The notes: generated by a model from the sequence alone, not told the origin. A stretch of 64,000 bases of DNA from Allobosea sp. LC85 (GCF_000735605.1 NZ_JPKG01000044.1:1-64000), one strand, 5' to 3'; shown: positions 25,678-35,422, numbered from the stretch's first letter. Translations and numbers: made by a program.

Positions 25678-27747
25678 ATGACCGCGCCAGAAGCCTTGCC
25701 GCTACCCGCCGACAATCCCTTCGCCGCTGTCTGGGAGACGCCCTTCGGCCTGCCGCCCTTCGCGATGATCAAGCCGGAGCACATCACGCCGGCGTTCGAG
25801 GCGGCTCTGGCCAAGCACAAGGCGGAGATCGCTGCGATTTCCGGCGATCAGGCAGAGCCCGATTTCGCCAATGTGATCGAAGCGTTGGAACGGTCGGGCC
25901 GCGCGCTCAGCCGCGTCGGCGGTGTCTTCTACAATCTTGCCGGCGCTGACACGAACGAGGCGCTGCAAGCGATCGAACGCGAGATGTCACTGGTCACCTC
26001 GCGGCACTGGTCGTCAATCATGATGGACCCGGCCTTGTTCGCCCGAGTCGATGCCGTCTTTGCGAAGCGCGAGAGTCTGGGGCTCGACGCCGAGCAGAAG
26101 CGCTTGCTGGAGCGGACCTATCGCGGCTTTGTTCGCTCGGGCGCGCAGCTTGGTCCCGAGGAGAAGAAACGCCTTGCGGCGATCAACGAGCGGCTGGCGG
26201 GGCTCGGCACGCAGTTTAGCCAGAACGTGCTCAAGGACGAGTCCTCCTATGCGCTTGTCCTCGATGACGAGGCCAAGCTCGCGGGCCTGCCGCCTTTCCT
26301 GCGGGCGGCGATGGCGCATGCGGCCGGCGACCGTGGCCACGACGGCAAGCACGCGGTCACCCTTTCGCGTTCGATCATCGAGCCATTCCTGACTTTCTCC
26401 ACCCGTCGCGAGCTCCGGGAGGAGGCCTTCGTGGCCTGGAGCAAGCGCGGCGAGAATGGCGGCGAGACGGATAACCGCGCGATCGTCGCGGAGATGGTCG
26501 CGTTACGGTCCGAGAAGGCGAAGCTGCTTGGCTTCGAGACCTTCGCGCATTTCAAGCTCGACGATTCCATGGCCAAGACGCCGGAGAATGTCCGGGGGCT
26601 GCTCGAACTGGTCTGGAAGCCGGCCAAGGCGCGGGCTGCGCAGGAGGCGGCGGACCTTGCCCTGCTCGCGCAGGAAGAAGGCGAGAATGGCCCGATCCGG
26701 CCTTGGGACTGGCGCCACTATGCCGAGAAGGTGCGCCAGAAGACCTATGCGCTCGACGAGGCGGTGCTGAAGCCCTATCTCCAGCTCGACCGCATCGTCG
26801 CTGCGGCCTTCGACACGGCGGGCAAGCTCTTCGGCCTGACCTTCGAGGAGAAGCGCGATCTCGCGGGCTATCATCCCGATGTCCGCGTCTGGGAGGTCCG
26901 CGAGGCGGGCGGCCGGCATATCGGGCTCTTCCTCGGTGATTATTTCGCCCGCGCATCGAAACGTTCGGGCGCCTGGATGAGCGCCTATCGCGGCCAGCGT
27001 AAGCTCGGCGGCGAGGTTCGGCCGATCATCGTCAATGTCTGCAATTTCGCGAAGCCCGCCGCCGGCAAACCGGCACTGCTTTCGATCGACGACGCGCGTA
27101 CGCTGTTCCACGAGTTCGGCCACGCCCTGCATGGGCTTTTGTCCGACGTGACCTATGGCTCGCTCGCCGGCACCTCGGTCTCGCGCGATTTCGTCGAGTT
27201 GCCTTCCCAGCTTTACGAGCACTGGTTCCTGACGCGGGAGGTGATGCAGGCCTATTGCCTGCATGCCGAGACCGGCGAGCCGATCCCCGAGGTGCTGATC
27301 GACAAGATCAAGAAGGCGCAGACCTTCAACCAGGGCTTTGCGACGGTGGAATACACCTCATCGGCACTGGTCGACCTCGCCTTCCATTCACTGAAGGATC
27401 CGGCAACGGTCGATCCCCTTGCCTTCGAGGTGGCAGAGCTGAAGCGGATCGGCATGCCGGCCGAGATCATCATGCGCCACCGCACGCCGCATTTCACCCA
27501 TGTCTTCTCGGGCGACGGCTATTCTGCCGGCTATTACAGCTACCTCTGGTCCGAGGTGATGGATGCCGACGCTTTCAACGCATTCACCGAGGCCGGAAAC
27601 GTCTTCGCTGCCGATGTCGCCGGCAAGCTGAAGCGTTTCATCTATTCGGCAGGCGATACGCGTGATCCGGCCGAGGCCTACACGCTCTTCAGGGGCAGGC
27701 TGCCCACGCCGGATGCCCTGCTGGAGAAGCGAGGGTTGGCGGCGTAG
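25678..27747 (+). CDS. dcp: M3 family metallopeptidase (Dcp/oligopeptidase A type)
   Basis: 689-aa zinc peptidase, normal length for peptidyl-dipeptidase Dcp. The zinc motif HEFGH is at residues 478-482 (FHEFGHALHGLLSD), with the downstream metal-ligand Glu region SRDFVELPSQLYEHW and the substrate-gripping DGYSAGYYSYLWSEV near the C-terminus. No signal peptide, so cytoplasmic: it degrades short peptides. Dcp and oligopeptidase A cannot be separated with certainty here; the C-terminal half favours Dcp. It starts 48 nt after the Nudix stop. Confidence 0.9.
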   Translation: MTAPEALPLPADNPFAAVWETPFGLPPFAMIKPEHITPAFEAALAKHKAEIAAISGDQAEPDFANVIEALERSGRALSRVGGVFYNLAGADTNEALQAIEREMSLVTSRHWSSIMMDPALFARVDAVFAKRESLGLDAEQKRLLERTYRGFVRSGAQLGPEEKKRLAAINERLAGLGTQFSQNVLKDESSYALVLDDEAKLAGLPPFLRAAMAHAAGDRGHDGKHAVTLSRSIIEPFLTFSTRRELREEAFVAWSKRGENGGETDNRAIVAEMVALRSEKAKLLGFETFAHFKLDDSMAKTPENVRGLLELVWKPAKARAAQEAADLALLAQEEGENGPIRPWDWRHYAEKVRQKTYALDEAVLKPYLQLDRIVAAAFDTAGKLFGLTFEEKRDLAGYHPDVRVWEVREAGGRHIGLFLGDYFARASKRSGAWMSAYRGQRKLGGEVRPIIVNVCNFAKPAAGKPALLSIDDARTLFHEFGHALHGLLSDVTYGSLAGTSVSRDFVELPSQLYEHWFLTREVMQAYCLHAETGEPIPEVLIDKIKKAQTFNQGFATVEYTSSALVDLAFHSLKDPATVDPLAFEVAELKRIGMPAEIIMRHRTPHFTHVFSGDGYSAGYYSYLWSEVMDADAFNAFTEAGNVFAADVAGKLKRFIYSAGDTRDPAEAYTLFRGRLPTPDALLEKRGLAA

Positions 27748-27843
27748 TCCGAGCGTACACTCTCCGCATCATGCCGGCTTGTGCCGAGCAGCCCCGTCTT
27801 GAACTGCCGGGGCGAAGCGTAGGGACGTGGTGTCGGACTGGTC

Positions 27844-28179
27844 TTACGGATAACCGAACCGTGACTTGGTGGCGCGCACCTGGGAGATCGCGCCCGCTTC
27901 ATTGCCCGCCGCGCAGGTCGAGCGGGCGTTGGCGATCTCGGCACTGACGCGGCTGTGCACGCCCTTGGTCGTGTGGCCGGTCGCGAGGTCGTTATCCATC
28001 ACCGCCTGGAAGCGCTCGACTTCGCCCGAGCAGCCCGATCCGCTCGGCATGCGGAAGGTGCCTGGCGTCACGCCCGGTGCTGCCTGCTCCGGTGCCGGGG
28101 CGGGCGGGGGGCTGGCGGTCTGGCAGGCCGCGAGCAGGAACCCGGCGAAGGCGGGGATCAAGAACGAAATGGCGCGCAT
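27844..28179 (-). CDS. Small outer-envelope lipoprotein, unknown function
   Basis: 111 aa. The N-terminus RAISFLIPAFAGFLLAACQT is a lipoprotein signal with the lipobox LLAAC, followed by a Pro/Ala linker. The C-terminal part (about 40-111) has two further Cys residues and a conserved-looking MDNDLATGHTTKGVHSRV segment. I do not recognise a named family. The start is set at 28179, the only in-frame ATG that begins the signal peptide cleanly. Confidence 0.7.
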   Translation of the reverse strand: MRAISFLIPAFAGFLLAACQTASPPPAPAPEQAAPGVTPGTFRMPSGSGCSGEVERFQAVMDNDLATGHTTKGVHSRVSAEIANARSTCAAGNEAGAISQVRATKSRFGYP

Positions 28180-28256
28180 CGCATGCAGGCTCCGGCTAGC
28201 GAATGGCCGGGACAATGACCGATTCCCCGCGCCGTTCCAATCGCCCCGCTCGGCGT

Positions 28257-28898
28257 TCAGTCCGTCAGCAGGAGGCGGGAAGCAGCCAGTGCCAGGAGCG
28301 CCGAGAACGCGGCGGCCAGCCAGATTGCGTCGAGCCCGATCATGTTATGGGCGAGCGCGCCGGCAACCGCTCCGCTCAGCAGCCCGAGCCAGAGCGTGAA
28401 ATGGCGCAGCCAGGCGAGGCGAGAGCCGCCAAGCAGGGCCCCGGCAATGCGTTGCCCCATCTTCACCAGCGTGCCCGTCATGTAGGTCAGTCCGATCGTG
28501 ACCTCGCCGTCGCGCTGGAAGACCGAGTTTTCCATGCCCATGGCGATGGCGAGCATGGCGATACTGATATCGGCTTCTCCCAGCCTGTCGGACAGCGCAG
28601 CAATGAAGAGGCAGGCCGTCAAAGCCGCCAGCACGGCGGCATGACGCTTCGCGCGGGCGAAATGCCCGACGAGCGAACCGAGTACGACGCCGCCAACGAA
28701 GAGCATGATGATGCCACCCGCCAGCGCGATGCCGCCGAGATGGCCGTTGGCGAGTTCGATGCCGAGCCGCGTCGTGTTCCCGGTCATGAAGGACACGAAG
28801 AAACCACCCAGGCTGATGAAGCCCAGCGCATCGACATAGCCGGCAAGGCAGGTCAACCCGACCGCAAGACCGATCGTGCGGCGGTCGTAGCGCATCAT
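28257..28898 (-). CDS. YoaK/DUF1275 family membrane protein
   Basis: 213 aa with about six transmembrane helices. CLAGYVDALGFISLGGFFVSFMTGNTT is the family signature of DUF1275 (YoaK) proteins, whose function is not established. The ATG at 28898 has GGGGAGAG about eight bases upstream. It lies convergent to nothing on its 3' side: the lipoprotein gene starts 78 bp further left on the same strand and may be co-transcribed. Confidence 0.85.
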   Translation of the reverse strand: MMRYDRRTIGLAVGLTCLAGYVDALGFISLGGFFVSFMTGNTTRLGIELANGHLGGIALAGGIIMLFVGGVVLGSLVGHFARAKRHAAVLAALTACLFIAALSDRLGEADISIAMLAIAMGMENSVFQRDGEVTIGLTYMTGTLVKMGQRIAGALLGGSRLAWLRHFTLWLGLLSGAVAGALAHNMIGLDAIWLAAAFSALLALAASRLLLTD

Positions 28899-29096
28899 CG
28901 GATATCTCTCCCCAGCCTGCCCGGCGATCGAATGCGATTCGCAGGACGCGGACAACCTATGCCGCGCCAGCGACGGCGGCTCGGGCAGGATAGTGGGACC
29001 GCGGCCGACATGACGCTGCAAACTTCGCAAGCGTCACATGCTTGCGCACGGCGGGTGCTTTCGGTTACATCGTGTCCAGTCGAACGAGGAACGCCC

Positions 29097-29207
29097 GTGG
29101 CCGCATCTGCCACCCATGCCTGGATCCTGAACCGCGCCGTGGCGCGGACGGGCGGCATGCGCGCTCCGCTTGGCCTTGGTCAGCTTCTTCTCCTTAGCCG
29201 CCCCTGA
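29097..29207 (+). CDS. Leucine-rich leader peptide upstream of leuA
   Basis: An open frame ending MRAPLGLGQLLLLSRP, with four consecutive Leu codons and two more just before. This is the signature of a leucine attenuator leader. I place the start at GTG 29097 because GAGGA (29086-29090) lies six bases upstream, giving 36 aa. A shorter 16-aa peptide from ATG 29157 would contain the same control codons but lacks a clear ribosome site. The stop (29205-29207) sits inside the base of the following hairpin. Confidence 0.72.
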   Translation: MAASATHAWILNRAVARTGGMRAPLGLGQLLLLSRP

Positions 29208-29243
29208 GGGCCGGCCGGGCATGCATGCCTGGGCGCTCAGGGG
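29201..29243 (+). promoter_or_regulatory. Attenuator-like hairpin after the leu leader peptide
   Basis: CCCCTGAG (29201-29208) pairs with CTCAGGGG (29236-29243), and an inner stem CCGGGCATG/CATGCCTGG with one G-U pair completes a long hairpin that includes the leader stop codon. Stalling at the Leu codons would hinder this fold. Unlike the ilvB attenuator, no T-run follows, so the mechanism may be translational, Rho-dependent or pausing-related. Confidence 0.55.
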
Positions 29244-29319
29244 AGTGACGAGAACCGCCTTCCAGACCTAAAGCGCCCATCCGAACGACCGCGGCGCGAC
29301 CCATTTCAGGATCACGACC

Positions 29320-30885
29320 ATGACCAACGCTTCCCAGACCGCCTCGTCCAAGGACCGGGTGCTGATCTTCGATACCACTCTGCGTGACGGCGAACAGTGC
29401 CCCGGCGCCACCATGACCTTCGAGGAAAAGCTGGAGGTCGCGGATGTGCTGGACGCCATGGGCGTCGACATCATCGAGGCCGGTTTCCCGATCGCGTCCG
29501 ATGGCGATTTCGAGGCTGTCTCGGAAATCGCCAAGCGGATCAAACGTGCGACCGTTGCCGGGCTGGCGCGCGCCATCAGCGCCGATATCGCACGGGCAGG
29601 CGAAGCCGTCCGCCACGCGGTGAAGCCGCGCATCCACACCTTCGTCTCGACCTCTCCGATCCATCTGCAGCATCAGATGCGCAAGACCGAGGATGAGGTT
29701 CTGGAGATCATCACCAGGACTGTCGCCCAGGCGCGCAACCTGGTCGAGGATGTCGAGTGGTCGGCAATGGATGCGACGCGCACGCCGCTCGAGTATCTCT
29801 GCCGGGCGGTCGAAACCGCGATCAAAGCCGGTGCGACAACGATCAACCTGCCCGATACCGTCGGCTACGCGACGCCGGACGAGTATCGCACCATGTTCAG
29901 CTCGATCCGCGAGCGCATACCGAATGCCGACAAGGCGATCTTCTCGGTGCACTGCCATAACGATCTCGGCCTGGCTGTCGCCAACTCGCTGGCCGGCATC
30001 GAGGGCGGCGCGCGGCAGGTCGAATGCACGATCAACGGGATCGGCGAGCGCGCGGGCAACGCGGCACTGGAAGAGGTGGTGATGGCGCTGCGGGTGCGTG
30101 GCGACGTGCTGCCCTACGATACCGGCATCGAGTCCGCCATGCTGATGCGCGCGTCGAAGGCGGTCTCCACCGCCTGCTCCTTCCCGGTTCAGTACAACAA
30201 GGCGATCGTCGGTCGGAACGCCTTCGCCCATGAGAGCGGCATTCACCAGGACGGCATGCTGAAGCACCAGCAGACCTATGAGATCATGACGCCCGCCTCG
30301 GTCGGCGTGACCAAGACCTCGCTGGTGATGGGCAAGCATTCGGGCCGCGCCGCCTTCCGCTCCAAGCTGAAGGAGATGGGCTACGATCTCGGCGATAACC
30401 AGCTCGAGGACGCCTTCACCCGGTTCAAGGCCTTGGCCGACCGCAAGAAGCACGTCTATGACGAGGATATCGAGGCGCTGGTCGACGAGAACATCGCGAC
30501 CGCCCATGACCGCGTGAAGCTGGTCTCGTTGACGGTGATCGCCGGCACGCGCGGCCCGCAGCGGGCGATGATGAAGCTGGATGTCGAAGGGCGCGTGGTC
30601 GCCGAGGAAGCGGAAGGCAACGGGCCGATCGACGCGGTGTTCAAGGCGATCAAGGCGATCGTGCCGCACGAGGCTCATCTGGAACTCTATGACGTCCATG
30701 CCGTGACCGAAGGCACCGATGCGCAGGCCGAGGTTTCGGTCAGACTCTCCGACGGTGGCGCGTCGGTCACTGGCCGCGGTGCCGACCCCGACACGCTGGT
30801 TGCTTCGGCCAGAGCTTATCTGGCAGCGCTCAACAAGCTGATCGCGCGCGGTGCACGCGTGCATCCGCAGGCGGCTGCGGAGTAG
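29320..30885 (+). CDS. leuA: 2-isopropylmalate synthase LeuA
   Basis: First enzyme of the leucine branch: condenses acetyl-CoA with 2-oxoisovalerate. 521 aa, normal for the bacterial type I enzyme. The TIM-barrel begins VLIFDTTLRDGEQCPGATM; the metal-binding motif is HCHNDLGLA; HESGIHQDGMLKH lies in the linker, and the C-terminal leucine-binding regulatory domain covers about 390-510. It is preceded by a leucine leader peptide and a hairpin, so expression should respond to leucine supply; the regulatory domain adds feedback inhibition. Confidence 0.96.
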   Translation: MTNASQTASSKDRVLIFDTTLRDGEQCPGATMTFEEKLEVADVLDAMGVDIIEAGFPIASDGDFEAVSEIAKRIKRATVAGLARAISADIARAGEAVRHAVKPRIHTFVSTSPIHLQHQMRKTEDEVLEIITRTVAQARNLVEDVEWSAMDATRTPLEYLCRAVETAIKAGATTINLPDTVGYATPDEYRTMFSSIRERIPNADKAIFSVHCHNDLGLAVANSLAGIEGGARQVECTINGIGERAGNAALEEVVMALRVRGDVLPYDTGIESAMLMRASKAVSTACSFPVQYNKAIVGRNAFAHESGIHQDGMLKHQQTYEIMTPASVGVTKTSLVMGKHSGRAAFRSKLKEMGYDLGDNQLEDAFTRFKALADRKKHVYDEDIEALVDENIATAHDRVKLVSLTVIAGTRGPQRAMMKLDVEGRVVAEEAEGNGPIDAVFKAIKAIVPHEAHLELYDVHAVTEGTDAQAEVSVRLSDGGASVTGRGADPDTLVASARAYLAALNKLIARGARVHPQAAAE

Positions 30886-31001
30886 ACCGAGCGACCCTTC
30901 AGCTGCGGGTCCCGGGGCGACGCGACAGGTTCGCCCCGGGGGCCTGCAGTGAGAGCGCTGGTGATGTTCCGGTCGCCTGCGACGGGGCCGGGGAAGAAGC
31001 G

Positions 31002-31826
31002 TCAACCGGGCTTGCTACCAACGGCGACCAAGGCGGGCGACGGCACGGCATAGATGCCGTTGCGCTCGAATGCAGAAACCCGTTCGCGCAGGTACTCCTT
31101 GATCCTGACCAGATTCTCCGGGCGCTGCCGGCGCAGAACTGCCGCGGCGCGGACCGTGCCGGATGAAATGGCGTCGATGATCGCGTCGGGAGATGACACG
31201 CGCCAGACCAACGGGACTTCCGTGGTTGATACGTTCACGAAACCAGCTCGGGCGAGCAATTGTGTTGCGAAGTTCGGTTGGCCATAGCTGAAGAAGTTGG
31301 GGCCGGGAGGCAGCCCTACGTCCAGTGAGCCATGGGCGTGAATGGCATCGTAGACCATCGAGAAGCCGATGCACTTTGCCGCGTCGCACCACGAGGCATA
31401 GGCGAAACGCCCGGCGGGTTTGAGAGTGCGGTAGGCCTCGGTGAGTGCCTTGTCTGGATCGGGCAGGTGGGGCAATCCAAAGGCGTTCAGGACGGCATCG
31501 AACTCGCTGTCAGCAAAGGGGAGGGCCTCGGCATTCCCCTCCACAAAGCGGATTCCGGGATAGGTCTGCTGTGCCAGCCGAATCTGGACTGCGGAAAAGT
31601 CCAGGCCGATGGCGTCTGCGCCATGGTCACATGCGGCGGCTGCGACATATCCCACGCCACAGGCGACATCGAGAACCCTGTCTCCGGCCTTCAGATCGGC
31701 AGCGCGGATCAGTTCGGGGATGCAGCCCGAAGTCACTTCGCCAAGGTTGCGATGATAGGCGAGCGCGACGGTCGCCGTGCCCCAGCCCGTATGCTCTAAA
31801 TCGCCAAAGGCACTGGATGCGGCCAT
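31002..31826 (-). CDS. Class I SAM-dependent methyltransferase
   Basis: 274 aa. Motif I VLDVACGVGY is at residues 51-60, with motif II acid in IGLDFSAVQI and motif post-I in FDAVLNAFGLPHLPD (UbiE/Methyltransf_11 type). The C-terminal third may carry substrate specificity; substrate unknown. The gene is transcribed toward leuA and shows no operon partner. Confidence 0.85.
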   Translation of the reverse strand: MAASSAFGDLEHTGWGTATVALAYHRNLGEVTSGCIPELIRAADLKAGDRVLDVACGVGYVAAAACDHGADAIGLDFSAVQIRLAQQTYPGIRFVEGNAEALPFADSEFDAVLNAFGLPHLPDPDKALTEAYRTLKPAGRFAYASWCDAAKCIGFSMVYDAIHAHGSLDVGLPPGPNFFSYGQPNFATQLLARAGFVNVSTTEVPLVWRVSSPDAIIDAISSGTVRAAAVLRRQRPENLVRIKEYLRERVSAFERNGIYAVPSPALVAVGSKPG

Positions 31827-31922
31827 GAAACGGGCCTCCCCATCACGCCCCGCTTGGCCGCGGTCGCGCGGCGGGCATAGGGGCTGAGGATAGCACGGCC
31901 GGAGCGATGCGTCCGCACGGTG

Positions 31923-32405
31923 TCACACCGGCCAGCCCTCATCCGGCTTGATCGTCGCCAGCACGAAGGAGGAGCGCATGTCCGCGACGCCAGGTAGCGT
32001 CAGCAGGCGCTGCATCGCGAACTCGCCATAGGCCTCGATATCATCTGCGACGATGTGCACCAGCAGGTCGCATTCGCCGGTCATGGCCTGGCAGGAGATC
32101 ACCTCCTCGAAGGACTTGAGCTTCTCCACCAGCTTTGTCCTCCAGTCGGGGTCGGATTGCGAGAGCTTGACGAAGGCATAGGCTTCGACGCCGTGGCCGA
32201 GTGCGCGGCGGTTCAGCTTCGCGCGGTAGCCGGTGATGATGCCGTCCTCTTCCAGCGCCTTGAGTCTGCGCAGGCAGGGCGAGGCGGCCATGCCGATCTC
32301 TTCTGACAGCGCCGCGTTGGTAATCCGGCCATTGCGCTGGAGGGCACGCAGGATGCGGCGGTCAGTCTCGTCGAGCCGGGAGGGGTTTGCAGCATGATGG
32401 AGCAT
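31923..32405 (-). CDS. Lrp/AsnC family transcriptional regulator
   Basis: 160 aa: an N-terminal helix-turn-helix (LDETDRRILRALQRNGRITNAALSEEIGMAASPCLRRLK) and a C-terminal RAM/AsnC ligand domain. It is divergent from phhA with 122 bp between start codons, and Lrp-type activators of phenylalanine hydroxylase are known in other proteobacteria, so it probably controls phhA. The effector is likely an aromatic amino acid, which is an inference from context. Confidence 0.9.
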   Translation of the reverse strand: MLHHAANPSRLDETDRRILRALQRNGRITNAALSEEIGMAASPCLRRLKALEEDGIITGYRAKLNRRALGHGVEAYAFVKLSQSDPDWRTKLVEKLKSFEEVISCQAMTGECDLLVHIVADDIEAYGEFAMQRLLTLPGVADMRSSFVLATIKPDEGWPV

Positions 32406-32527
32406 GATCGGACCTCAGTTGCTAGTTTCAGGTCATATTTTGCCAATGAACACGCTAGCGGACAAGAAATGGTCAGGACATGACCGCCCGCTCGGAACAT
32501 CCTCCTGTCATGCAAGGGAGGTACGCC

Positions 32528-33403
32528 ATGTCGACTGATCCGTTCCCCCGCTCGGGCTTGAAGCCGCATGAGATTCCGGAAGATTTCGTCGTCGATCAGC
32601 GCTTCGACACCTATTCAAAGGACGATCACGAAACCTGGTCGCGGCTGCATCGACGCCAGGCCAAGCTGCTGCGCGACCGCGTCTGCGACGAGTACTTTGC
32701 GGGGCTCGCCGCGCTGGGCATCGCTTCTGACGGCATCCCCGATTTTCGCGATCTGAACCGCGTGCTCGAAGCTGCGACCGGTTGGACGGTCGTGGCTGTG
32801 CCGGGCCTGGTGCCGGACCGGGTCTTCTTCACGCATCTGGCGGCGCGCCGCTTTCCAGCGGGCTTCTGGATCAGGCGGCCGGAGGAGTTCGACTATATCG
32901 AGGAGCCGGACATCTTTCATGACATCTTCGGCCATGTGCCGTTGCTGATGAACCGGTCCTATGCCGATTTCGTCGCGGCCTATGGCGAGGCGGGTTTGCG
33001 CCTGCGTGAGGCCGCTGATCTCGCGCGGCTGGCACGGCTCTACTGGTACAGCGTCGAATTTGGGCTGATCGAGACCAAGGCAGGCCTGCGCATCTTCGGT
33101 GCCGGCATCGCCTCCTCGCCGGGCGAGACGATCTTCGCGCTCGAGAGCAAATCACCCAACCGCATTGCCTTCGATACCGTCCGCGTGATGCGCACGCTCT
33201 ACCGCATCGACGATTACCAGCAGAGCTATTTCGTGATGCCCGGATTCGACACCATGCCGGCGCTTGACGAAACGTCCCTGGCGATGGCCCTGTCCCAGGC
33301 GCGGGCTGGGGCCGACATCGATCCGGAAATGGCGCTGCCGACAGATCGTCTCTTCCAGCGTGGTGATCAGAGCCACCATCAGCAAACGCAGATCGCCTCC
33401 TGA
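32528..33403 (+). CDS. phhA: Phenylalanine-4-hydroxylase PhhA
   Basis: Pterin- and iron-dependent conversion of phenylalanine to tyrosine. 291 aa, normal for the monomeric bacterial enzyme. The iron ligands are visible: His131 and His136 in FHDIFGHVP, and Glu177 in YWYSVEFGL. The GAGPA-like pterin region is FGAGIASSPGE. GGGAGG just upstream fixes ATG 32528. An Lrp-family gene is divergent. The C-terminus is a Gln/His-rich tail with no known role. Confidence 0.94.
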   Translation: MSTDPFPRSGLKPHEIPEDFVVDQRFDTYSKDDHETWSRLHRRQAKLLRDRVCDEYFAGLAALGIASDGIPDFRDLNRVLEAATGWTVVAVPGLVPDRVFFTHLAARRFPAGFWIRRPEEFDYIEEPDIFHDIFGHVPLLMNRSYADFVAAYGEAGLRLREAADLARLARLYWYSVEFGLIETKAGLRIFGAGIASSPGETIFALESKSPNRIAFDTVRVMRTLYRIDDYQQSYFVMPGFDTMPALDETSLAMALSQARAGADIDPEMALPTDRLFQRGDQSHHQQTQIAS

Positions 33404-33438
33404 AACACCGAAGAGAGCCGGTTTTCCCCTGAAATCAC

Positions 33439-33476
33439 CGCGATTTCGCCGCCGCCGTCTTGGCGGCGGCATCGCG
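33439..33476 (+). terminator. Hairpin after phhA
   Basis: A 9-bp stem (33448-33456/33462-33470) with loop GTCTT, extended after a three-base bulge by CGCGAT/ATCGCG (33439-33444/33471-33476). It begins 36 nt after the phhA stop. No strong T-run, so it is only a probable terminator. Confidence 0.5.
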
Positions 33477-33538
33477 CTTGCCTTCTATGACGTTTGGTGA
33501 CGCGAGCATGGTCGCGGCTTGGCTGGGGAGCGTGAGGC

Positions 33539-34813
33539 ATGGCTGGCTATTTTCCGAACTGGACATTGAAGACCACCGGCGCGGTGATGCCGGATGAGCG
33601 GCTGCCGACCGGGCAGACCATCATCGCCGGGCTGCAGCATGTCGTTGCCATGTTCGGCGCGACGGTTCTGGCGCCGCTCTTGATGGGATTTGATCCCAAT
33701 GTCGCGATCTTCTTCTCGGGCATCGCGACGCTGCTCTTCTTCGTCATCACCATGGGGCAGTTGCCGAGCTATCTCGGCTCGTCCTTCGCCTTCATCGGCG
33801 TGGTGATCGCGGCGACCGGCTATGCCGGCTCCGGCGCCAACGCGAATATCGGCGTGGCACTTGGCGGCATCATCGCTTGCGGCGCGGTCTATTTCGCGAT
33901 CGGTCTGATCGTGCAGGCCGTCGGCACCAACTGGATCGAGAAACTGCTGCCGCCTGTGGTCACCGGCGCGGTTGTCGCCGCGATCGGCCTCAATCTGACC
34001 TCGGTCGCGATGAACATGATCTCGGCGAGCCCCTATACGAAATGGATCGCGTTGTTCACCGTCGTTGCAGTCGCGCTGGTCGCCGTCTACGGGCGCGGGC
34101 TGGCGCAGCGCCTGCCCGTGCTGATCGGGGGGCTCGCGGCCTATGTGGTCTATGCCGCGACGGCCTCATCCTTCGGCGCCCCGACAATCGATTTCGGCAA
34201 GATTGCCGCCGCGCCCTGGTTCGGGTTGCCCAGCTTCGTCACGCCGGTCTTCGATCTCAAGGCGATGGCGATGATTGCGCCGGTCGCGATCATCCTGGTT
34301 GCGGAAAATCTCGGGCATATCAAAGGCATCGCCGTGATGACCGGCCGCAACCTCGACCCGCTGATCGGGCGTGGTTTCATGGCCGACGGCCTCGGCACCA
34401 TCATCGCCGGGTCGGGCGGCGGCACGGGCGTCACGACCTATGCCGAGAACATGGGCGTGATGGCGGTGACGCGGGTCTACTCGACGCTAGTCTTCGTGGC
34501 TGCGGGCGTGATCGCACTGGTGCTCGGCTTCTCGCCCAAATTCGGTGCGGTGATCGGCACGATCCCGGTCGCAGTGCTGGGTGGTCTCGCCGTCGTCGTC
34601 TTCGGTCTGATCGCTGCGACCGCAGGTCGGATCTGGGTCGAGAACAAGGTCGATTTTTCCGCGCCGAAGAACCTCATCACGGTTGCGACCGCGCTGATCC
34701 TCGGCGCCGGCGATCTCAAACTGCCGATTTTCGGCTTCGAACTCGGCGGAATCGGCACCGCGACCTTTGGCGCGATTGCGCTCTACCACCTGCTCAATCG
34801 CCGGACGGCGTGA
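33539..34813 (+). CDS. NCS2 family nucleobase permease (uracil/xanthine type)
   Basis: 424-aa transporter with about 14 hydrophobic segments. GLQHVVAMFGATVLAP is the first-helix signature of NCS2 proteins; VAENLGHIKG carries the TM8 Glu that binds the base, and GGTGVTTYAENMGVMAVT is the TM10 motif. The NxxGxxTG-type region and overall length resemble UraA/RutG uracil permeases more than the xanthine/urate branch, but I cannot exclude xanthine or urate. It stands alone before the tRNA gene. Confidence 0.9.
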   Translation: MAGYFPNWTLKTTGAVMPDERLPTGQTIIAGLQHVVAMFGATVLAPLLMGFDPNVAIFFSGIATLLFFVITMGQLPSYLGSSFAFIGVVIAATGYAGSGANANIGVALGGIIACGAVYFAIGLIVQAVGTNWIEKLLPPVVTGAVVAAIGLNLTSVAMNMISASPYTKWIALFTVVAVALVAVYGRGLAQRLPVLIGGLAAYVVYAATASSFGAPTIDFGKIAAAPWFGLPSFVTPVFDLKAMAMIAPVAIILVAENLGHIKGIAVMTGRNLDPLIGRGFMADGLGTIIAGSGGGTGVTTYAENMGVMAVTRVYSTLVFVAAGVIALVLGFSPKFGAVIGTIPVAVLGGLAVVVFGLIAATAGRIWVENKVDFSAPKNLITVATALILGAGDLKLPIFGFELGGIGTATFGAIALYHLLNRRTA

Positions 34814-34956
34814 GGTTTTCTCGCAGTTGCACACAGGCATTTAGCCGGAGTGCATTTTTCTGCTCAAACGGGGTGGACAGGGCAGGGGGCGTTTGTTACA
34901 CGCCCCCTGCCTGACGCGGTTCCGGCCGGCAGCAAGGCAACGTCTTCGTGGCGTAT

Positions 34957-35032
<76 letters not shown>

Positions 35033-35422
35033 CGAACCTTTCTTGAAAACCAAATAGATAGCCCGTTTGGGCGCTGGCCTGATGCCGGATTGGCTTGGCC
35101 ATTTTGCGGTTCGTCCTGCAAGCTCAGTTGCCCATCCGTGCCGGGCCAGCCAAGTTTTCGCTCCAGCTGGGCAACGGCAGCTTCGGTCGATTCAGCCGGG
35201 CCGCCGCGACAGTACGGATCAACAATAGCCTTGCCGCCCGCTATGAGCGCGTAACGCGTGGTGGCTTGTCATGCTCACCAGCAGCCCACCTGGCCGTTAC
35301 TGCCGACAGCGCTATTCATGGCCTGCACTTCTGATGAGCGTGGCCATGTCAGCTTATGAGGGATGGTTTCGTGAAACGGCCGACGCGTCCGAAACCGGCG
35401 CGCCGGCCCATCGTGCGCCCGT
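35033..35422. other. Gene-poor stretch after tRNA-Lys
   Basis: 390 bp with no gene I can defend. A short hairpin GCCC-GTTT-GGGC (35061-35072) may close the tRNA transcript. On the minus strand a stop-to-stop frame (about 35026-35268) of 81 codons has coding-like composition but no start codon near its beginning, and its stop lies in the tRNA acceptor stem; it could be a gene remnant. No att-like copy of the tRNA 3' end is visible nearby. Confidence 0.5.

Noticed and set aside
35095-35334. 79-aa frame after tRNA-Lys
   Set aside because: TTG start, no ribosome site, no hydrophobic or conserved pattern; likely random.
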